A DNA stretch of 64,000 bases from Paenibacillus sp. FSL H8-0332 (GTDB lineage: Bacteria > Bacillota > Bacilli > Paenibacillales > Paenibacillaceae), in assembly GCF_037963835.1 (NCBI RefSeq), contig NZ_CP150145.1, positions 3,906,001-3,970,000 of the forward strand, read 5' to 3'. Each line of letters opens with the position of its first letter. Position 1 is the first letter of the stretch. Under the pieces are notes generated by a model. The model saw nothing but the letters and a program-made list of their open reading frames with translations. It did no database searches and was not told where the DNA came from. Below, in pieces: positions 18,252 to 26,539 of this stretch. Made by a program: the position numbers and the translations under genes.

Positions 18252-19121
18252 TTGAGAAAATGGAAAAAGCTTACTCTGTCCTTCATGCTGAGTATTGTGA
18301 CAGCAGGCGGTGGATTAGCCGGACAGGGCATCCTGCTGCCGGAGCGCGTCTCAGCCGCAGCTAACGCAGTTCCAGCTTATGAAGTGAAGTTTCTGGCAGA
18401 CCCTGATCTTGTACTGGACAGCAGCGGATCGCCGCGCAGTGAGGTCAGGGATACCTTCGACCTGAATTCTACTCCACAGGCTATTCGAGTCGGGTATTTC
18501 GATACCGACATGCTTGAGCTGAACAGCAAGGGGTGGGATGTGCGGCTGCGCAAAAAAGAGAACAAATCCGATTATGAATTGACCTACAAGAAACGTTATC
18601 CTGTCGTGAACGGAAATATCCAGGCTGCGCTCACCCTGGCGAATCAGGAGGGCTTCGACGCCTCCGATGACAACTATGAAGCAGAGGTGGATTGGGGTTA
18701 TGGCAAGCAGACCCTTAGCTTCTCCAATACCAAGAAGGTCAGCACCAAAGCTACCGGAGCCGTACTTCCCGCTGAGGACGAGGCCTTGAAGCTGCTGCTG
18801 GACAAGCTTCCGGGCAAATTGAAGAACTGGTCTGCGTCGAACTGGGGGAAGCAGAAGCTGACAGCCTCCCGGGCGCATGGCCCGTTGACCTTCGAGCGGT
18901 ATACAGGCACCTGGAACAATCAGGAGATCACTCTTGAGGTATGGCCAGTGCGTGACGAGGCGGGAAGCGGCATCCAGAATATCGTGGAGATTTCGTTCAA
19001 AACCACCGATAGCACCAGTGTAACCGGGTTACGTGCCGGGCTGATGAGCCAACTGAACGCCGAGGGCTGGCTTCTTCCTGCCGATGGCCTCAAGACCCAG
19101 CTGATTCTGGAACGGTATTAG
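18252..19121 (+). CDS. secreted CYTH-like domain protein
   Basis: 289 residues from TTG 18252, preceded by AGGAGTG; ATG 18248 is in another frame. A Sec signal peptide of about 35 residues ends near VSAAANA. The mature part resembles a CYTH triphosphate tunnel fold: YEVKFL near its start, VRVGYFDTDMLELNSKGWDVRLRKK, DYELTYKKR, YEAEVDWG, FERYTGTW, ITLEVWP and IVEISFK. CYTH proteins bind triphosphates or nucleotides in the cytoplasm, so an exported form is unusual. The first Glu of the usual ExExK motif is not seen. Monocistronic; function unknown. Confidence 0.65.
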   Translation: MRKWKKLTLSFMLSIVTAGGGLAGQGILLPERVSAAANAVPAYEVKFLADPDLVLDSSGSPRSEVRDTFDLNSTPQAIRVGYFDTDMLELNSKGWDVRLRKKENKSDYELTYKKRYPVVNGNIQAALTLANQEGFDASDDNYEAEVDWGYGKQTLSFSNTKKVSTKATGAVLPAEDEALKLLLDKLPGKLKNWSASNWGKQKLTASRAHGPLTFERYTGTWNNQEITLEVWPVRDEAGSGIQNIVEISFKTTDSTSVTGLRAGLMSQLNAEGWLLPADGLKTQLILERY

Positions 19122-19211
19122 CGTAATCGTCAATATTAGCTGAGAAGAAGGAGTTGCGACAACTGGAACCCCAATGTACAGCGTGGAGCAACCGATTTTG
19201 CTTATAACTCG

Positions 19212-19261
19212 AAAAAAGAGCACTGCCGCACCCTTCATGAGGGTGATACGGCAGTGCTCTT
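19212..19261 (-). terminator. terminator between CYTH-like gene and LysR gene
   Basis: AAGAGCACTGCCG pairs with CGGCAGTGCTCTT, with an inner hairpin (CACCCTTCATGAGGGTG). The minus strand continues with TTTTTT, so it mainly ends the LysR transcript; it may also serve the CYTH-like gene. Confidence 0.85.
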
Positions 19262-19314
19262 CTATTGGTATGAATCTCCGAGAGGTGACTCGCCGCTGCC
19301 CGGTTACGTCACCT

Positions 19315-20211
19315 TCACAGCGCAACCGTCTTCGCCTTAGCATCCTCTAGCAGCATCTGAATCAGCGACTGGAGCGGCAGGGACTTCCACTTCTTCGGAT
19401 GCAGCAGTAGCTGCAGATCGAAATGGATCTCCGGGTGGGCAAAAGACAGCTCGGACAGGTTCCCCCGCTCGATCTCCTCCTCAGCCACAATCCGCGGCAG
19501 CAGCGCTATGCCCAGGCCATTGCGCACACACCGCTTAATCGCCTCCAGATTCGACAGCTCAAAACCAATTCGGAACTCAATCCCATGGTCCCGGAGCAGG
19601 TTCTCGAACAGGCTGCGGTAAATGCAGCTCTCCTCGGAGACAATCAGCTCGCAGTTGTTCAGATCCTGAAGGGTTACCTGCTCCAGCCGGGCCAGCGGAT
19701 GGCTGGCTGGTGCCACCAGGACAAGCGGCTCCTCGCGGATGATCGTTCGCGTAAGCGCGCTATCCACCGTACTGCGGTCCAGCAGGAGGCCGATATCGAC
19801 CTCACCGTCCCTGATCTTGGAGACTAGCTTGGCCTCCTGCTCGGTCTGCAAATGAATATTCAGACCGGGGAACATCGTCCGCAGCTGCTGCAGGAACGGT
19901 GGCAGGTAGAAGGCCGCGAGGGAATCAATCGTTCCGATAGTAAGCGTTCCGCCGATCTGCTGGGCGATCGTTTCCTTAGAGCGGTCATAGAGATCCAGAA
20001 TTTCAACGAACAGCTTAAGCAGCTCTTCCCCCGGAGGAGTTAAGCGCAAGGCGCGGCCATGACGTTCAATGAGCGGCACTCCATATTCCTTCTCAATCTT
20101 CTGTATCTGCATCGTAACGCTGGATTGTGCATAGCCCAGCTCCTCAGCCGCGCGCGTGAAGCTTTGCCGCTTGGCCACTTCGCGGAAGGTCCGCATATAC
20201 GTTAAGTCCAT
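19315..20211 (-). CDS. LysR-family regulator divergent from the DapA paralogue
   Basis: 298 residues. The HTH is MDLTYMRTFREVAKRQ...AAEELGYAQSSVTMQIQKIEKEYGVPLIER; the effector domain starts at GTLTIGTIDSLAAFYLPPFL. GGTGAGAG precedes ATG 20211. It faces the DapA-like gene across 121 bp containing a perfect palindrome, so that gene is its likely target. Confidence 0.9.
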   Translation of the reverse strand: MDLTYMRTFREVAKRQSFTRAAEELGYAQSSVTMQIQKIEKEYGVPLIERHGRALRLTPPGEELLKLFVEILDLYDRSKETIAQQIGGTLTIGTIDSLAAFYLPPFLQQLRTMFPGLNIHLQTEQEAKLVSKIRDGEVDIGLLLDRSTVDSALTRTIIREEPLVLVAPASHPLARLEQVTLQDLNNCELIVSEESCIYRSLFENLLRDHGIEFRIGFELSNLEAIKRCVRNGLGIALLPRIVAEEEIERGNLSELSFAHPEIHFDLQLLLHPKKWKSLPLQSLIQMLLEDAKAKTVAL

Positions 20212-20227
20212 CGTCTCTCACCCTAAC

Positions 20228-20242
20228 ATCAATATTATTGAT
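20228..20242. promoter_or_regulatory. LysR-type operator candidate (perfect palindrome)
   Basis: ATCAATATTATTGAT lies 17 bp before the LysR start in the divergent promoter region. A 15-bp palindrome of this size and position is typical of a LysR recognition site. Confidence 0.5.
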
Positions 20243-20332
20243 AACCCACATCATTTATTATAGCTAACAACGATGCAATAATCCATGGTACAGTAGAACA
20301 AACGGATTTTACATTTTTGGAGGACGATATTC

Positions 20333-21238
20333 ATGTTAACAGAAGCACAGATTTATGGAATCTATGTTCCCGTGGTCACCCCGTTCCATGCTGCTGGTGA
20401 GCTTGATCTGGAATCGTATCAGCGTTATGTGAACAACATCATCAAGAACAATATTCATGGTCTGGTCGTCAATGGAACCACTGGAGAATCGCCGACAGTC
20501 AATATACAGGAATTACAGACACTCGTGGATACCTCACGGGAACTCTTGAAGTCCAGCACCATCCCGCTCGTGATAGGCACAGGTACGAATGATACTTACT
20601 CTACCGTGGCCCGTACTGAGCTGGCGGCGAACGCAGGTGCAGATGCCGCACTGGTGGTTGTTCCTTATTACAGCCGTCCGTCACAGGAAGGCATCATCGC
20701 CCATTTCCGCAAGGCAGCAGAGGTAGGTCTGCCCATTATGGCCTATGATATCCCGGGCCGCACTGGAGTCGGCATGACGCTGGACACCGCCCGTACGATC
20801 CTGGAGATGAACAATGTCGTAGGGTTAAAAGACTGCTCCGGCTCTCCCCTGCTCGTCTCCGAGCTGTCCAAGAGCGGCAGCAAGCCCGTGCTCTGCGGCG
20901 ACGATCTGCATTTCTTCGACATGCTGGGCTACGGAGCCGCCGGAGGCATGCTGGCCTCGGCCAACGTACATACCGACCGCTTCCTCGGCATCTACGAGCA
21001 ATACAGAGCGGGTCAGGTTGAGGCTGCGCAGGCTGCCTATGATCAGCTGGTGCCGCTGATGAAGCTGCTGTTCAAGGAGTCCAACCCGGCTCCGATCAAA
21101 TGGCTGCTCACAGCACTCGGAGAGCTCTCCTCGGATACGCTCCGCTTGCCATTGACCTCCATTAGCGCCGCGCTGCGCGAAGAACTGGGCGCCTACCTTG
21201 CAGGGGAAGCTGCCAGTGACAGACAAGAAGCGATGTAA
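20333..21238 (+). CDS. DapA-family aldolase/synthase (second DapA)
   Basis: 301 residues, the usual length. It carries the DHDPS/NAL-family features: NGTTGESPT, a Tyr and Arg in YDIPGRTG, and the Schiff-base Lys in VGLKDCSG. These match dihydrodipicolinate synthase, but family members also cleave sialic acid or keto-deoxy sugar acids. A second, operonic dapA is at 50437, so this copy could be a paralogue with another substrate. TTGGAGG precedes ATG 20333. Divergent from a LysR gene, not in a lysine operon. Confidence 0.85.
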   Translation: MLTEAQIYGIYVPVVTPFHAAGELDLESYQRYVNNIIKNNIHGLVVNGTTGESPTVNIQELQTLVDTSRELLKSSTIPLVIGTGTNDTYSTVARTELAANAGADAALVVVPYYSRPSQEGIIAHFRKAAEVGLPIMAYDIPGRTGVGMTLDTARTILEMNNVVGLKDCSGSPLLVSELSKSGSKPVLCGDDLHFFDMLGYGAAGGMLASANVHTDRFLGIYEQYRAGQVEAAQAAYDQLVPLMKLLFKESNPAPIKWLLTALGELSSDTLRLPLTSISAALREELGAYLAGEAASDRQEAM

Positions 21239-21262
21239 CAGATAAGAGGCCATGTAACAGAC

Positions 21263-21307
21263 AAACACCCGCCATCTTCAGTGAGACACTGAGAATGGCG
21301 GGTGTTT
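21263..21307 (+). terminator. terminator of the DapA-like gene
   Basis: AAACACCCGCCAT pairs with ATGGCGGGTGTTT, with an inner CAGTG-AGA-CACTG hairpin, then TTTTTT. It lies 25 bp past the stop and faces the helicase gene end at 21364. Confidence 0.88.
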
Positions 21308-21363
21308 TTTGTTAGATAGGGTTTAGTATTACTGGCTAGCATCACTACACGTTGCAAAGTCGA

Positions 21364-22857
21364 TTACGAACGGCCCGCTTTAGCCGCTGGACGGCTGGAC
21401 GGACGACCGCTTTGGCTGCCGCCAGGTCTGCTGCCAGACTGGCTTGAACGGCCGTATGAGCCACCGGGTGATTTTTGGCTCTGGCTGCCGCCTGGACGGC
21501 TGCTGGCATTAGCCTGACTTCCCGATGCGCTTCTAGCTCCGCTACCTTGCTGGCCGCTTCCAGATGCACCCTTAGCGCCACCTGCGTTGCTGCCGCCCTG
21601 CTGTTTGCCTTGCGCGAACCATTCCGACTTCGGCTTGCGGGGCGGATTCGTCTTGGCTTTCTGCGACGGTTTGACCGGCGCTTTGCCGGGACGGTCTGCC
21701 AGCAATGCCAGATTGCTCTTAGACATTGGATACGCATGATCCTTGATCTCCGGAATCGTCTTGCCGATCAGCTTCTGGATATCCTTCAGATACGGAATTT
21801 CCTCCGCTTCGCACAGCGAGATGGCAATGCCGCTCATCCCCGCACGGCCGGTCCGGCCAATACGGTGAACATAGGTTTCCGGGATATTCGGCAGGTTGAA
21901 GTTGATGACATGGGACAGCTCATCAATATCAATTCCGCGCGCGGCGATGTCTGTGGCTACCAGTACCCGTGTCGTACCGCTCTTGAAGTTTCTTAGCGCA
22001 TTCTGGCGCTCATTCTGTGATTTGTTGCCGTGAATGGCCTGTGCTGTAATATTAATGCGGGTTAAGTCCCGGGTTACCCGGTCCGCGCCGCGTTTGGTAC
22101 GTGTGAATACCAGCGCCGATACAATCGACGGGTCCTGCAGCAGACGGTTCAGCTGATTCTGCTTATTTCCGTTCTCCAGCAGATAGATCGACTGTTCGAT
22201 TCTGTCTACTGTAGAGGATACCGGAGTAATCTCGATTTTCACCGGATTGACGAGCAGCGTCTTCACCAGCTGTGAAATCTCTGTAGGCATGGTTGCCGAG
22301 AAGAACAAGGTCTGCTTCTTGAGCGGCATCTTGGCGATAATCCGCTTTACATCATGAATGAAGCCCATGTCCAGCATGCGGTCCGCTTCATCCAGCACGA
22401 GAATCTGCACATGCTGCAGATCCACACGCTTTTGGCTGATCAGGTCGATTAGACGGCCCGGTGTAGCAATCAGAATGTCGGCACCGATGGCAAGCGCCCG
22501 CTCCTGCGCCTTCTGTGATACCCCACCGACAATGGCTGTCGAACGGATCGTTGTGAACTTGCTGTAGGCCTGAATGTTCTCCTGAATTTGCAGCGCCAGC
22601 TCACGGGTAGGCGTAAGAATCAGGGAACGGATGCGCTTGCCTCCGCCGGTTCTGCCCGGCTGCTGGCTCAGCAGCTGAATAATCGGCAACGAGAAGGCCG
22701 CTGTTTTACCAGTACCCGTCTGTGCACAGCCCAGGATGTCTCTGCCGGCCAATGCCGCAGGAATAGACTCTTCCTGGATCGGGGTTGGGGATGTATAGTT
22801 TTCCAGGCTAAGCGCCTTAAGAATCGGGGGGATCAGGTTCAAATCGTTAAATGTCAT
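21364..22857 (-). CDS. DEAD-box ATP-dependent RNA helicase
   Basis: 497 residues from ATG 22857, chosen because AAGGAGAT lies 4 nt upstream; an in-frame ATG at 22878 has no such site. Motifs in order: Q (SPTPIQ), I (AQTGTGKT), Ia (PTRELA), Ib (TPGR), II (DEAD), III (SAT), V (ATDIAARGID), VI (HRIGRTGR). The last 100 residues are low-complexity Gly/Ser/Arg-rich, as in RhlE/CshA-type helicases that remodel mRNA or ribosomal RNA. It is a single gene. Confidence 0.93.
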   Translation of the reverse strand: MTFNDLNLIPPILKALSLENYTSPTPIQEESIPAALAGRDILGCAQTGTGKTAAFSLPIIQLLSQQPGRTGGGKRIRSLILTPTRELALQIQENIQAYSKFTTIRSTAIVGGVSQKAQERALAIGADILIATPGRLIDLISQKRVDLQHVQILVLDEADRMLDMGFIHDVKRIIAKMPLKKQTLFFSATMPTEISQLVKTLLVNPVKIEITPVSSTVDRIEQSIYLLENGNKQNQLNRLLQDPSIVSALVFTRTKRGADRVTRDLTRINITAQAIHGNKSQNERQNALRNFKSGTTRVLVATDIAARGIDIDELSHVINFNLPNIPETYVHRIGRTGRAGMSGIAISLCEAEEIPYLKDIQKLIGKTIPEIKDHAYPMSKSNLALLADRPGKAPVKPSQKAKTNPPRKPKSEWFAQGKQQGGSNAGGAKGASGSGQQGSGARSASGSQANASSRPGGSQSQKSPGGSYGRSSQSGSRPGGSQSGRPSSRPAAKAGRS

Positions 22858-23027
22858 TTTATCTCCTTCATTGTGCATACATATATTGGTGAATCCATAA
22901 TTCCATTACTGAATATTCCTTTTGCGGCGTCTCCACATAGCGCTCAGCAAAGTCATAACACATAATGATAACACAGAAAAGCGAATATGAAAACTTTCAT
23001 TTCTTTCTTTTCAAAAAAAAATACAGC

Positions 23028-23054
23028 AAAAAAGCAGAGGAAGGGTCCCCTGCT
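23028..23054 (-). terminator. terminator of pduL
   Basis: On the minus strand GCAGGGGA...TCCTCTGC (one G-T pair) is followed by TTTTTT, 25 bp past the pduL stop. Confidence 0.75.
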
Positions 23055-23078
23055 CTTGTCTTCACTATAATTAAGATA

Positions 23079-23651
23079 CTAATCTACGATTTCAGCGATA
23101 TCGCCATTATTGGCACCGGCAGCGTTAGCTTCATCGGTATCGATGTGCATATCCAGCTTGAAGTTGTCGGATACGCGTGCAAGCACGTTCTCCAGCACCA
23201 GGCCGCGTTCGCCGCCCAGACGTACCTTCAGGAGCTGCTTATCGGCAATGCCCCAAGCTTCTGCTTCGGAAGTGTGGAAGTGGATGTGGCGCGCTGCTAC
23301 AATAACGCCAGTCTCCAGCTCAACTTCACCGACAGGTCCTTTAATCGTAATTCCAGGTGTTCCTTCAATATTGCCGGATTCACGGACAGGTGCCTTCACG
23401 CCGAGGCTGAAGGAGTCTGTGCGGGATACTTCCAGCTGCGAAGCCGGACGGGCAGGTCCGAGGATTCTCACTTTGTCGAACTTCCCTTTCGAACCAATTA
23501 CAGCCACTTGCTCATTCGCTGCGAATTGTCCGGGTTGGGACAGGGGTTTGAACTCGGTCAATTGATAACCTGGGCCAAACAATGCTTCTACGTGCTCCTG
23601 CGTAAGGTGAATATGCCGGGCCGACACACCTACGGGTACAGTCTTGCTCAT
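23079..23651 (-). CDS. pduL: phosphate propanoyltransferase PduL
   Basis: 190 residues from ATG 23651, chosen because AAGGAG lies upstream; the frame is open further but has no ribosome site. Two PduL domains: PVGVSARHIHLTQEHVEALFG (about 5-25, zinc-binding His pair) and GVIVAARHIHFHTSEAEAWG (about 110-130). It converts acyl-CoA plus phosphate to acyl-phosphate. No microcompartment, aldehyde dehydrogenase or acetate kinase gene is nearby, and terminators flank it, so it probably works as a free-standing phosphotransacylase (inference). Confidence 0.92.
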   Translation of the reverse strand: MSKTVPVGVSARHIHLTQEHVEALFGPGYQLTEFKPLSQPGQFAANEQVAVIGSKGKFDKVRILGPARPASQLEVSRTDSFSLGVKAPVRESGNIEGTPGITIKGPVGEVELETGVIVAARHIHFHTSEAEAWGIADKQLLKVRLGGERGLVLENVLARVSDNFKLDMHIDTDEANAAGANNGDIAEIVD

Positions 23652-23726
23652 TTTTAAGTCACTCCTTGTATTTTCTCTAGTATCTGTACAAGCCACTGAA
23701 CATTATACATCTAATTACCCGCAAAT

Positions 23727-23759
23727 AAAAAGACCCGCATCACAATGCGAGCCTTTTTT
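23727..23759 (-). terminator. terminator upstream of pduL
   Basis: GACCCGCAT...ATGCGAGCC flanked by A-run and T-run; with G-U pairs it forms a bidirectional terminator. It would end the dipeptidase transcript. Confidence 0.65.
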
Positions 23760-23829
23760 CCGGGCATATTACGATTCTGTGAATGCTTCATCCTGGTTTT
23801 TCCAATTCATAGTCACTTCCGGGTAAGTG

Positions 23830-23923
23830 GAAACGGCTTTGCCGTCCTTTAAAAGGACGGTATCGTTTCAGCGAGAAATAGAAGGATAATTTATCGTGTG
23901 CAACATATAAATTCTTATCTTTC
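23830..23923. repeat. compound hairpin element at the dipeptidase 3' end
   Basis: First hairpin: GAAACG (23830-23835) with CGTTTC (23864-23869), enclosing CCGTCCTTT / AAAGGACGG (23842-23860). Second: GAAGGATAATTTAT (23881-23894) against ATAAATTCTTATCTTTC (23907-23923), imperfect. The second arm overlaps the last codons of the dipeptidase. It looks like an inserted palindromic unit or a structured 3' end. Confidence 0.5.
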
Positions 23924-24898
23924 GAGAAAAGAGGCACTACCTGCGGAAGAAGGCAGCTGCTCCCTCAAGAACCCCAGCGCATTCTCATACAGCCAGCCCC
24001 GCACATCAGCCTCCGGATAGTATTTCAGCAACAGATCGGCGAACTCCGCATATTGTCCCGGATGCTCCAGCCCCTCTACCCACGAGTCAATGCCGTCAAA
24101 ATCCGAGCCGAACATCAGCTGTCCGCTCCCGCCAAGACCACAGACATGCTCAATATGCCTCAGCATATCCTCCCGCTTGGCTCCTCCTCCATCCCGCACG
24201 AACCAGGGGACAAAGGTAAGCCCGATTCGCCCGTCCCTTACAATCAGTGCCTTCAGCTGATCATCACTCAGATTGCGGGGATGACTGCATACCGCAGCAC
24301 AATTCGAATGCGAAGCAATGAACGGACGGGTACTGTGCTCCAGCAGCTCCCAGAAGCCTGCCGGGGCCAAATGCGATACATCCAGCAGCATACCGCTGCC
24401 GTTGCACCATTCAATCAGCTTCCGGCCTTGCTCGGTGAAACCGCCGTTGCGCCGCTCCAGCACACCGTCCGCTGCCCAGTTCGCATAGTTCCAGGTAACG
24501 CCCAGACAACGCACGCCCAGCTCGAAGCATAACTGAGCATAGAACAGATTGCCCTCCAGACCGTCCACGCCTTCCAGAGAGAGCATTCCAAAGGCCGGGG
24601 CAGTTAAGCCACCCTCCACGGCCTCCTCCTTCCAGCGCAGCCACTGCAGGCCTCCCATACCGACTACCTTCTGGCGGAAGCATTCGATTTGGCCCAGGAT
24701 ATCCTCGAATTTCGCCCTTCCGCGCACCGCAGACAAATATATCGCAAAAACCTGCAGTTCGACATTCCCCTCCGCTAGCCGCTCTGCGGTCACATCCAGA
24801 CGGGGATCATTCTTGAAGTCTATCTTTGGATTCGCCTGCAGCTTACTCAGGGCATCACAATGAAAATCCGCCACCTTCAGCTTCCTGTTCTTCGCCAT
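23915..24898 (-). CDS. membrane dipeptidase family (peptidase M19)
   Basis: 327 residues, normal for bacterial M19 renal-dipeptidase homologues. Zinc ligands: HxD in ADFHCDAL (about 11-18), the Glu in LSLEGVDGL, His in LLDVSHLA, and His in FIASHSNC; then FGSDFDGI. It cleaves dipeptides, possibly D-amino-acid-containing ones. No signal peptide, so cytoplasmic. AAGGAGAG lies 7 nt before ATG 24898. The last residues (SFLER) are encoded inside a palindromic element. Confidence 0.9.
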   Translation of the reverse strand: MAKNRKLKVADFHCDALSKLQANPKIDFKNDPRLDVTAERLAEGNVELQVFAIYLSAVRGRAKFEDILGQIECFRQKVVGMGGLQWLRWKEEAVEGGLTAPAFGMLSLEGVDGLEGNLFYAQLCFELGVRCLGVTWNYANWAADGVLERRNGGFTEQGRKLIEWCNGSGMLLDVSHLAPAGFWELLEHSTRPFIASHSNCAAVCSHPRNLSDDQLKALIVRDGRIGLTFVPWFVRDGGGAKREDMLRHIEHVCGLGGSGQLMFGSDFDGIDSWVEGLEHPGQYAEFADLLLKYYPEADVRGWLYENALGFLREQLPSSAGSASFLER

Positions 24899-25006
24899 AG
24901 GTCAGCTCTCCTTCTTCCTTCACCTTCTGAATATTCCGAATGAACCGTTGACGGCCCAGTGTCTATTTTATATATATGCGCCTAACGGAAGCAGCAGTCA
25001 GCGCAG

Positions 25007-25037
25007 CAAAAAGCCTGTTTACAGTGTAAACAGGCTT
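25007..25037 (-). terminator. terminator of spoVS
   Basis: AAGCCTGTTTAC (25011-25022) and GTAAACAGGCTT (25026-25037) form a perfect 12-bp stem with a 3-nt loop. The minus strand then runs TTTTTG. Confidence 0.88.
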
Positions 25038-25058
25038 AATCTAAAAGATTCACTTGAG

Positions 25059-25319
25059 TTATCTAGGTTCTACAATAAGTTTGATAGCCGTCCGGTCTTC
25101 CCCATCAATCACTATATCCGTAAAAGCCGGAATACAGATCAAGTCCACTCCGCTAGGTGCGACAAATCCCCGGGCGATGGCAACGGCCTTAACGGCCTGG
25201 TTCAGTGCTCCTGCTCCAATAGCTTGTAGCTCGGCCGATCCACGTTCGCGAAGAACACCTGCTAATGCGCCAGCAACGGAATTTGGATTGGATTTAGCTG
25301 ATACTTTTAATACATCCAT
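25059..25319 (-). CDS. spoVS: stage V sporulation protein S
   Basis: 86 residues, the family length, starting MDVLKVSAKSNPNSVAGALAGVLRE. Alba-like fold protein required for normal progression through stage V of sporulation in Bacillus subtilis. ATG 25319 follows GGGGAGGT at 8 nt. A sigma-H promoter matching consensus lies 50-80 bp upstream, as known for the B. subtilis gene. It has its own terminator. Its place after ymdB is the conserved order. Confidence 0.97.
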   Translation of the reverse strand: MDVLKVSAKSNPNSVAGALAGVLRERGSAELQAIGAGALNQAVKAVAIARGFVAPSGVDLICIPAFTDIVIDGEDRTAIKLIVEPR

Positions 25320-25371
25320 AGTAAGTACCTCCCCTGGGAATGATGGTGTTCTTCTTCCACTACAGTAGATG

Positions 25372-25400
25372 TTATTCGCTTCAGAAGAATTAATTCCTTC
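25372..25400 (-). promoter_or_regulatory. sigma-H promoter of spoVS
   Basis: Minus strand: GAAGGAATT (25392-25400), 11-nt spacer, AGCGAATAA (25372-25380). This matches the sigma-H consensus RnAGGAwWW / RnnGAATww at every defined position. Confidence 0.82.
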
Positions 25401-25521
25401 TTTTTGCGGACCTCTCCGGAGAAAATAGTTCAAAAGATACTCTTTTTCGATATAATAAATATCACACTTTACCCAAAACAAAATGAGTCTTACCGAATTA
25501 CCTATTTGTGCGAAAACCCTT

Positions 25522-26316
25522 CTAGCTCATCACCCATTCATCCTCACGCAGCCGGATCTTCTCCAGTCGTGTCGCTCTGCCTGTACCTTCATCAAGTTCT
25601 GCGAATAGACCATGCAGCTGCCATTTGCCTTCGTCGACTACAAACCGGGAGGGAAGCTGAGTTGTAAATTTATAGATGATCGCATCCTTTTCCATACCCA
25701 GAATCCCTTCTCTTGAACCAACCATACCCGCATCTGTAAGATACGCCGTACCTCCAGGCAAGATCACATCATCATTGCTCTGCACATGAGTGTGCGTGCC
25801 GACAACAATTGAAGCCAGTCCATCCATAAAATAGCCCATCGCTATTTTCTCGGAGGTCGCTTCCGCATGGAAATCCACCAGAATGCACTTGTGCTCTCTG
25901 CGCAGCTCTTCCACAATCTCCTCGCCTACCCGGAACGGGTCATCGATCGCCGGAAGAAAGGTGCGGCCCTGCAGATTCACAATCGCCAGCTGCTTGCCAT
26001 TTCCCTTAACGACGGTATACCCCCGGCCCGGTGTCCCTGGCGGGAAGTTAGCCGGACGGATGATCCGCGGCTCGTCGTCGATGAACTCAAAGATATCCTT
26101 GTTGTCCCAAGTGTGATTGCCCATCGTAATGCCGTGGACACCCCAGTTGAAAAATTCGTTAGCGATGGCAGCGGTGATTCCTCTGCCGGCAGCGGCATTC
26201 TCACCATTGGCAATGATGATATGCGGCTGATATTTGCTTTTCAGGGAAGGCAGCATTTCACGCAGCGCTTTTCTGCCTGTATTGCCTACAATGTCTCCGA
26301 TAAATAAAACTTTAAT
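25522..26316 (-). CDS. ymdB: YmdB-family metallophosphoesterase, apparent ATT start
   Basis: 264 residues if started at ATT 26316. Family members begin MK/RILFIGD; here the codons are ATT-AAA-GTT-TTA-TTT-ATC-GGA-GAC. AGGAGG (26325-26330) is 8 nt upstream, and an in-frame TAG lies just before it. No ATG, GTG or TTG exists between that TAG and the motif; the first later ATG (26256) would delete the first metal-binding Asp. Metal motifs: GDIVGNTG, NGENAA, GNHTWD, DFHAEATSEK, GTHTHVQ. In B. subtilis YmdB is a 2',3'-cyclic-nucleotide phosphodiesterase influencing RNase Y and biofilm genes. Downstream of rny as usual. Confidence 0.88.
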   Translation of the reverse strand: MKVLFIGDIVGNTGRKALREMLPSLKSKYQPHIIIANGENAAAGRGITAAIANEFFNWGVHGITMGNHTWDNKDIFEFIDDEPRIIRPANFPPGTPGRGYTVVKGNGKQLAIVNLQGRTFLPAIDDPFRVGEEIVEELRREHKCILVDFHAEATSEKIAMGYFMDGLASIVVGTHTHVQSNDDVILPGGTAYLTDAGMVGSREGILGMEKDAIIYKFTTQLPSRFVVDEGKWQLHGLFAELDEGTGRATRLEKIRLREDEWVMS

Positions 26317-26504
26317 AATCTTCTCCTCCTAAATTTTTGGTTTGTGTATGCTCTGCCAACCATAAATCGCTGCTTAAGTATAATTTCACCTATTCTGCTT
26401 CATTCCAAACTCCACGGCGCATGCGGCCCAGGATAGAGCATATTAGATTATGCAGCAGGCTCCAGCGGGAATGGATATACCAGCAGCTCACGGCTTGCAC
26501 GCAA

Positions 26505-26528
26505 GAAAAAAGGCCCCGCAAGGGGGCC
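26505..26528 (-). terminator. terminator of rny
   Basis: GGCCCCCTTGCGGGGCC on the minus strand, then TTTTTT, 12 bp past the rny stop. ymdB therefore probably also has its own promoter. Confidence 0.85.
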
Positions 26529-26539
26529 GATTTCCTTAT

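Noticed and set aside
22965-23657. 230-residue plus-strand ORF
   Set aside because: Antisense to pduL and its terminator.
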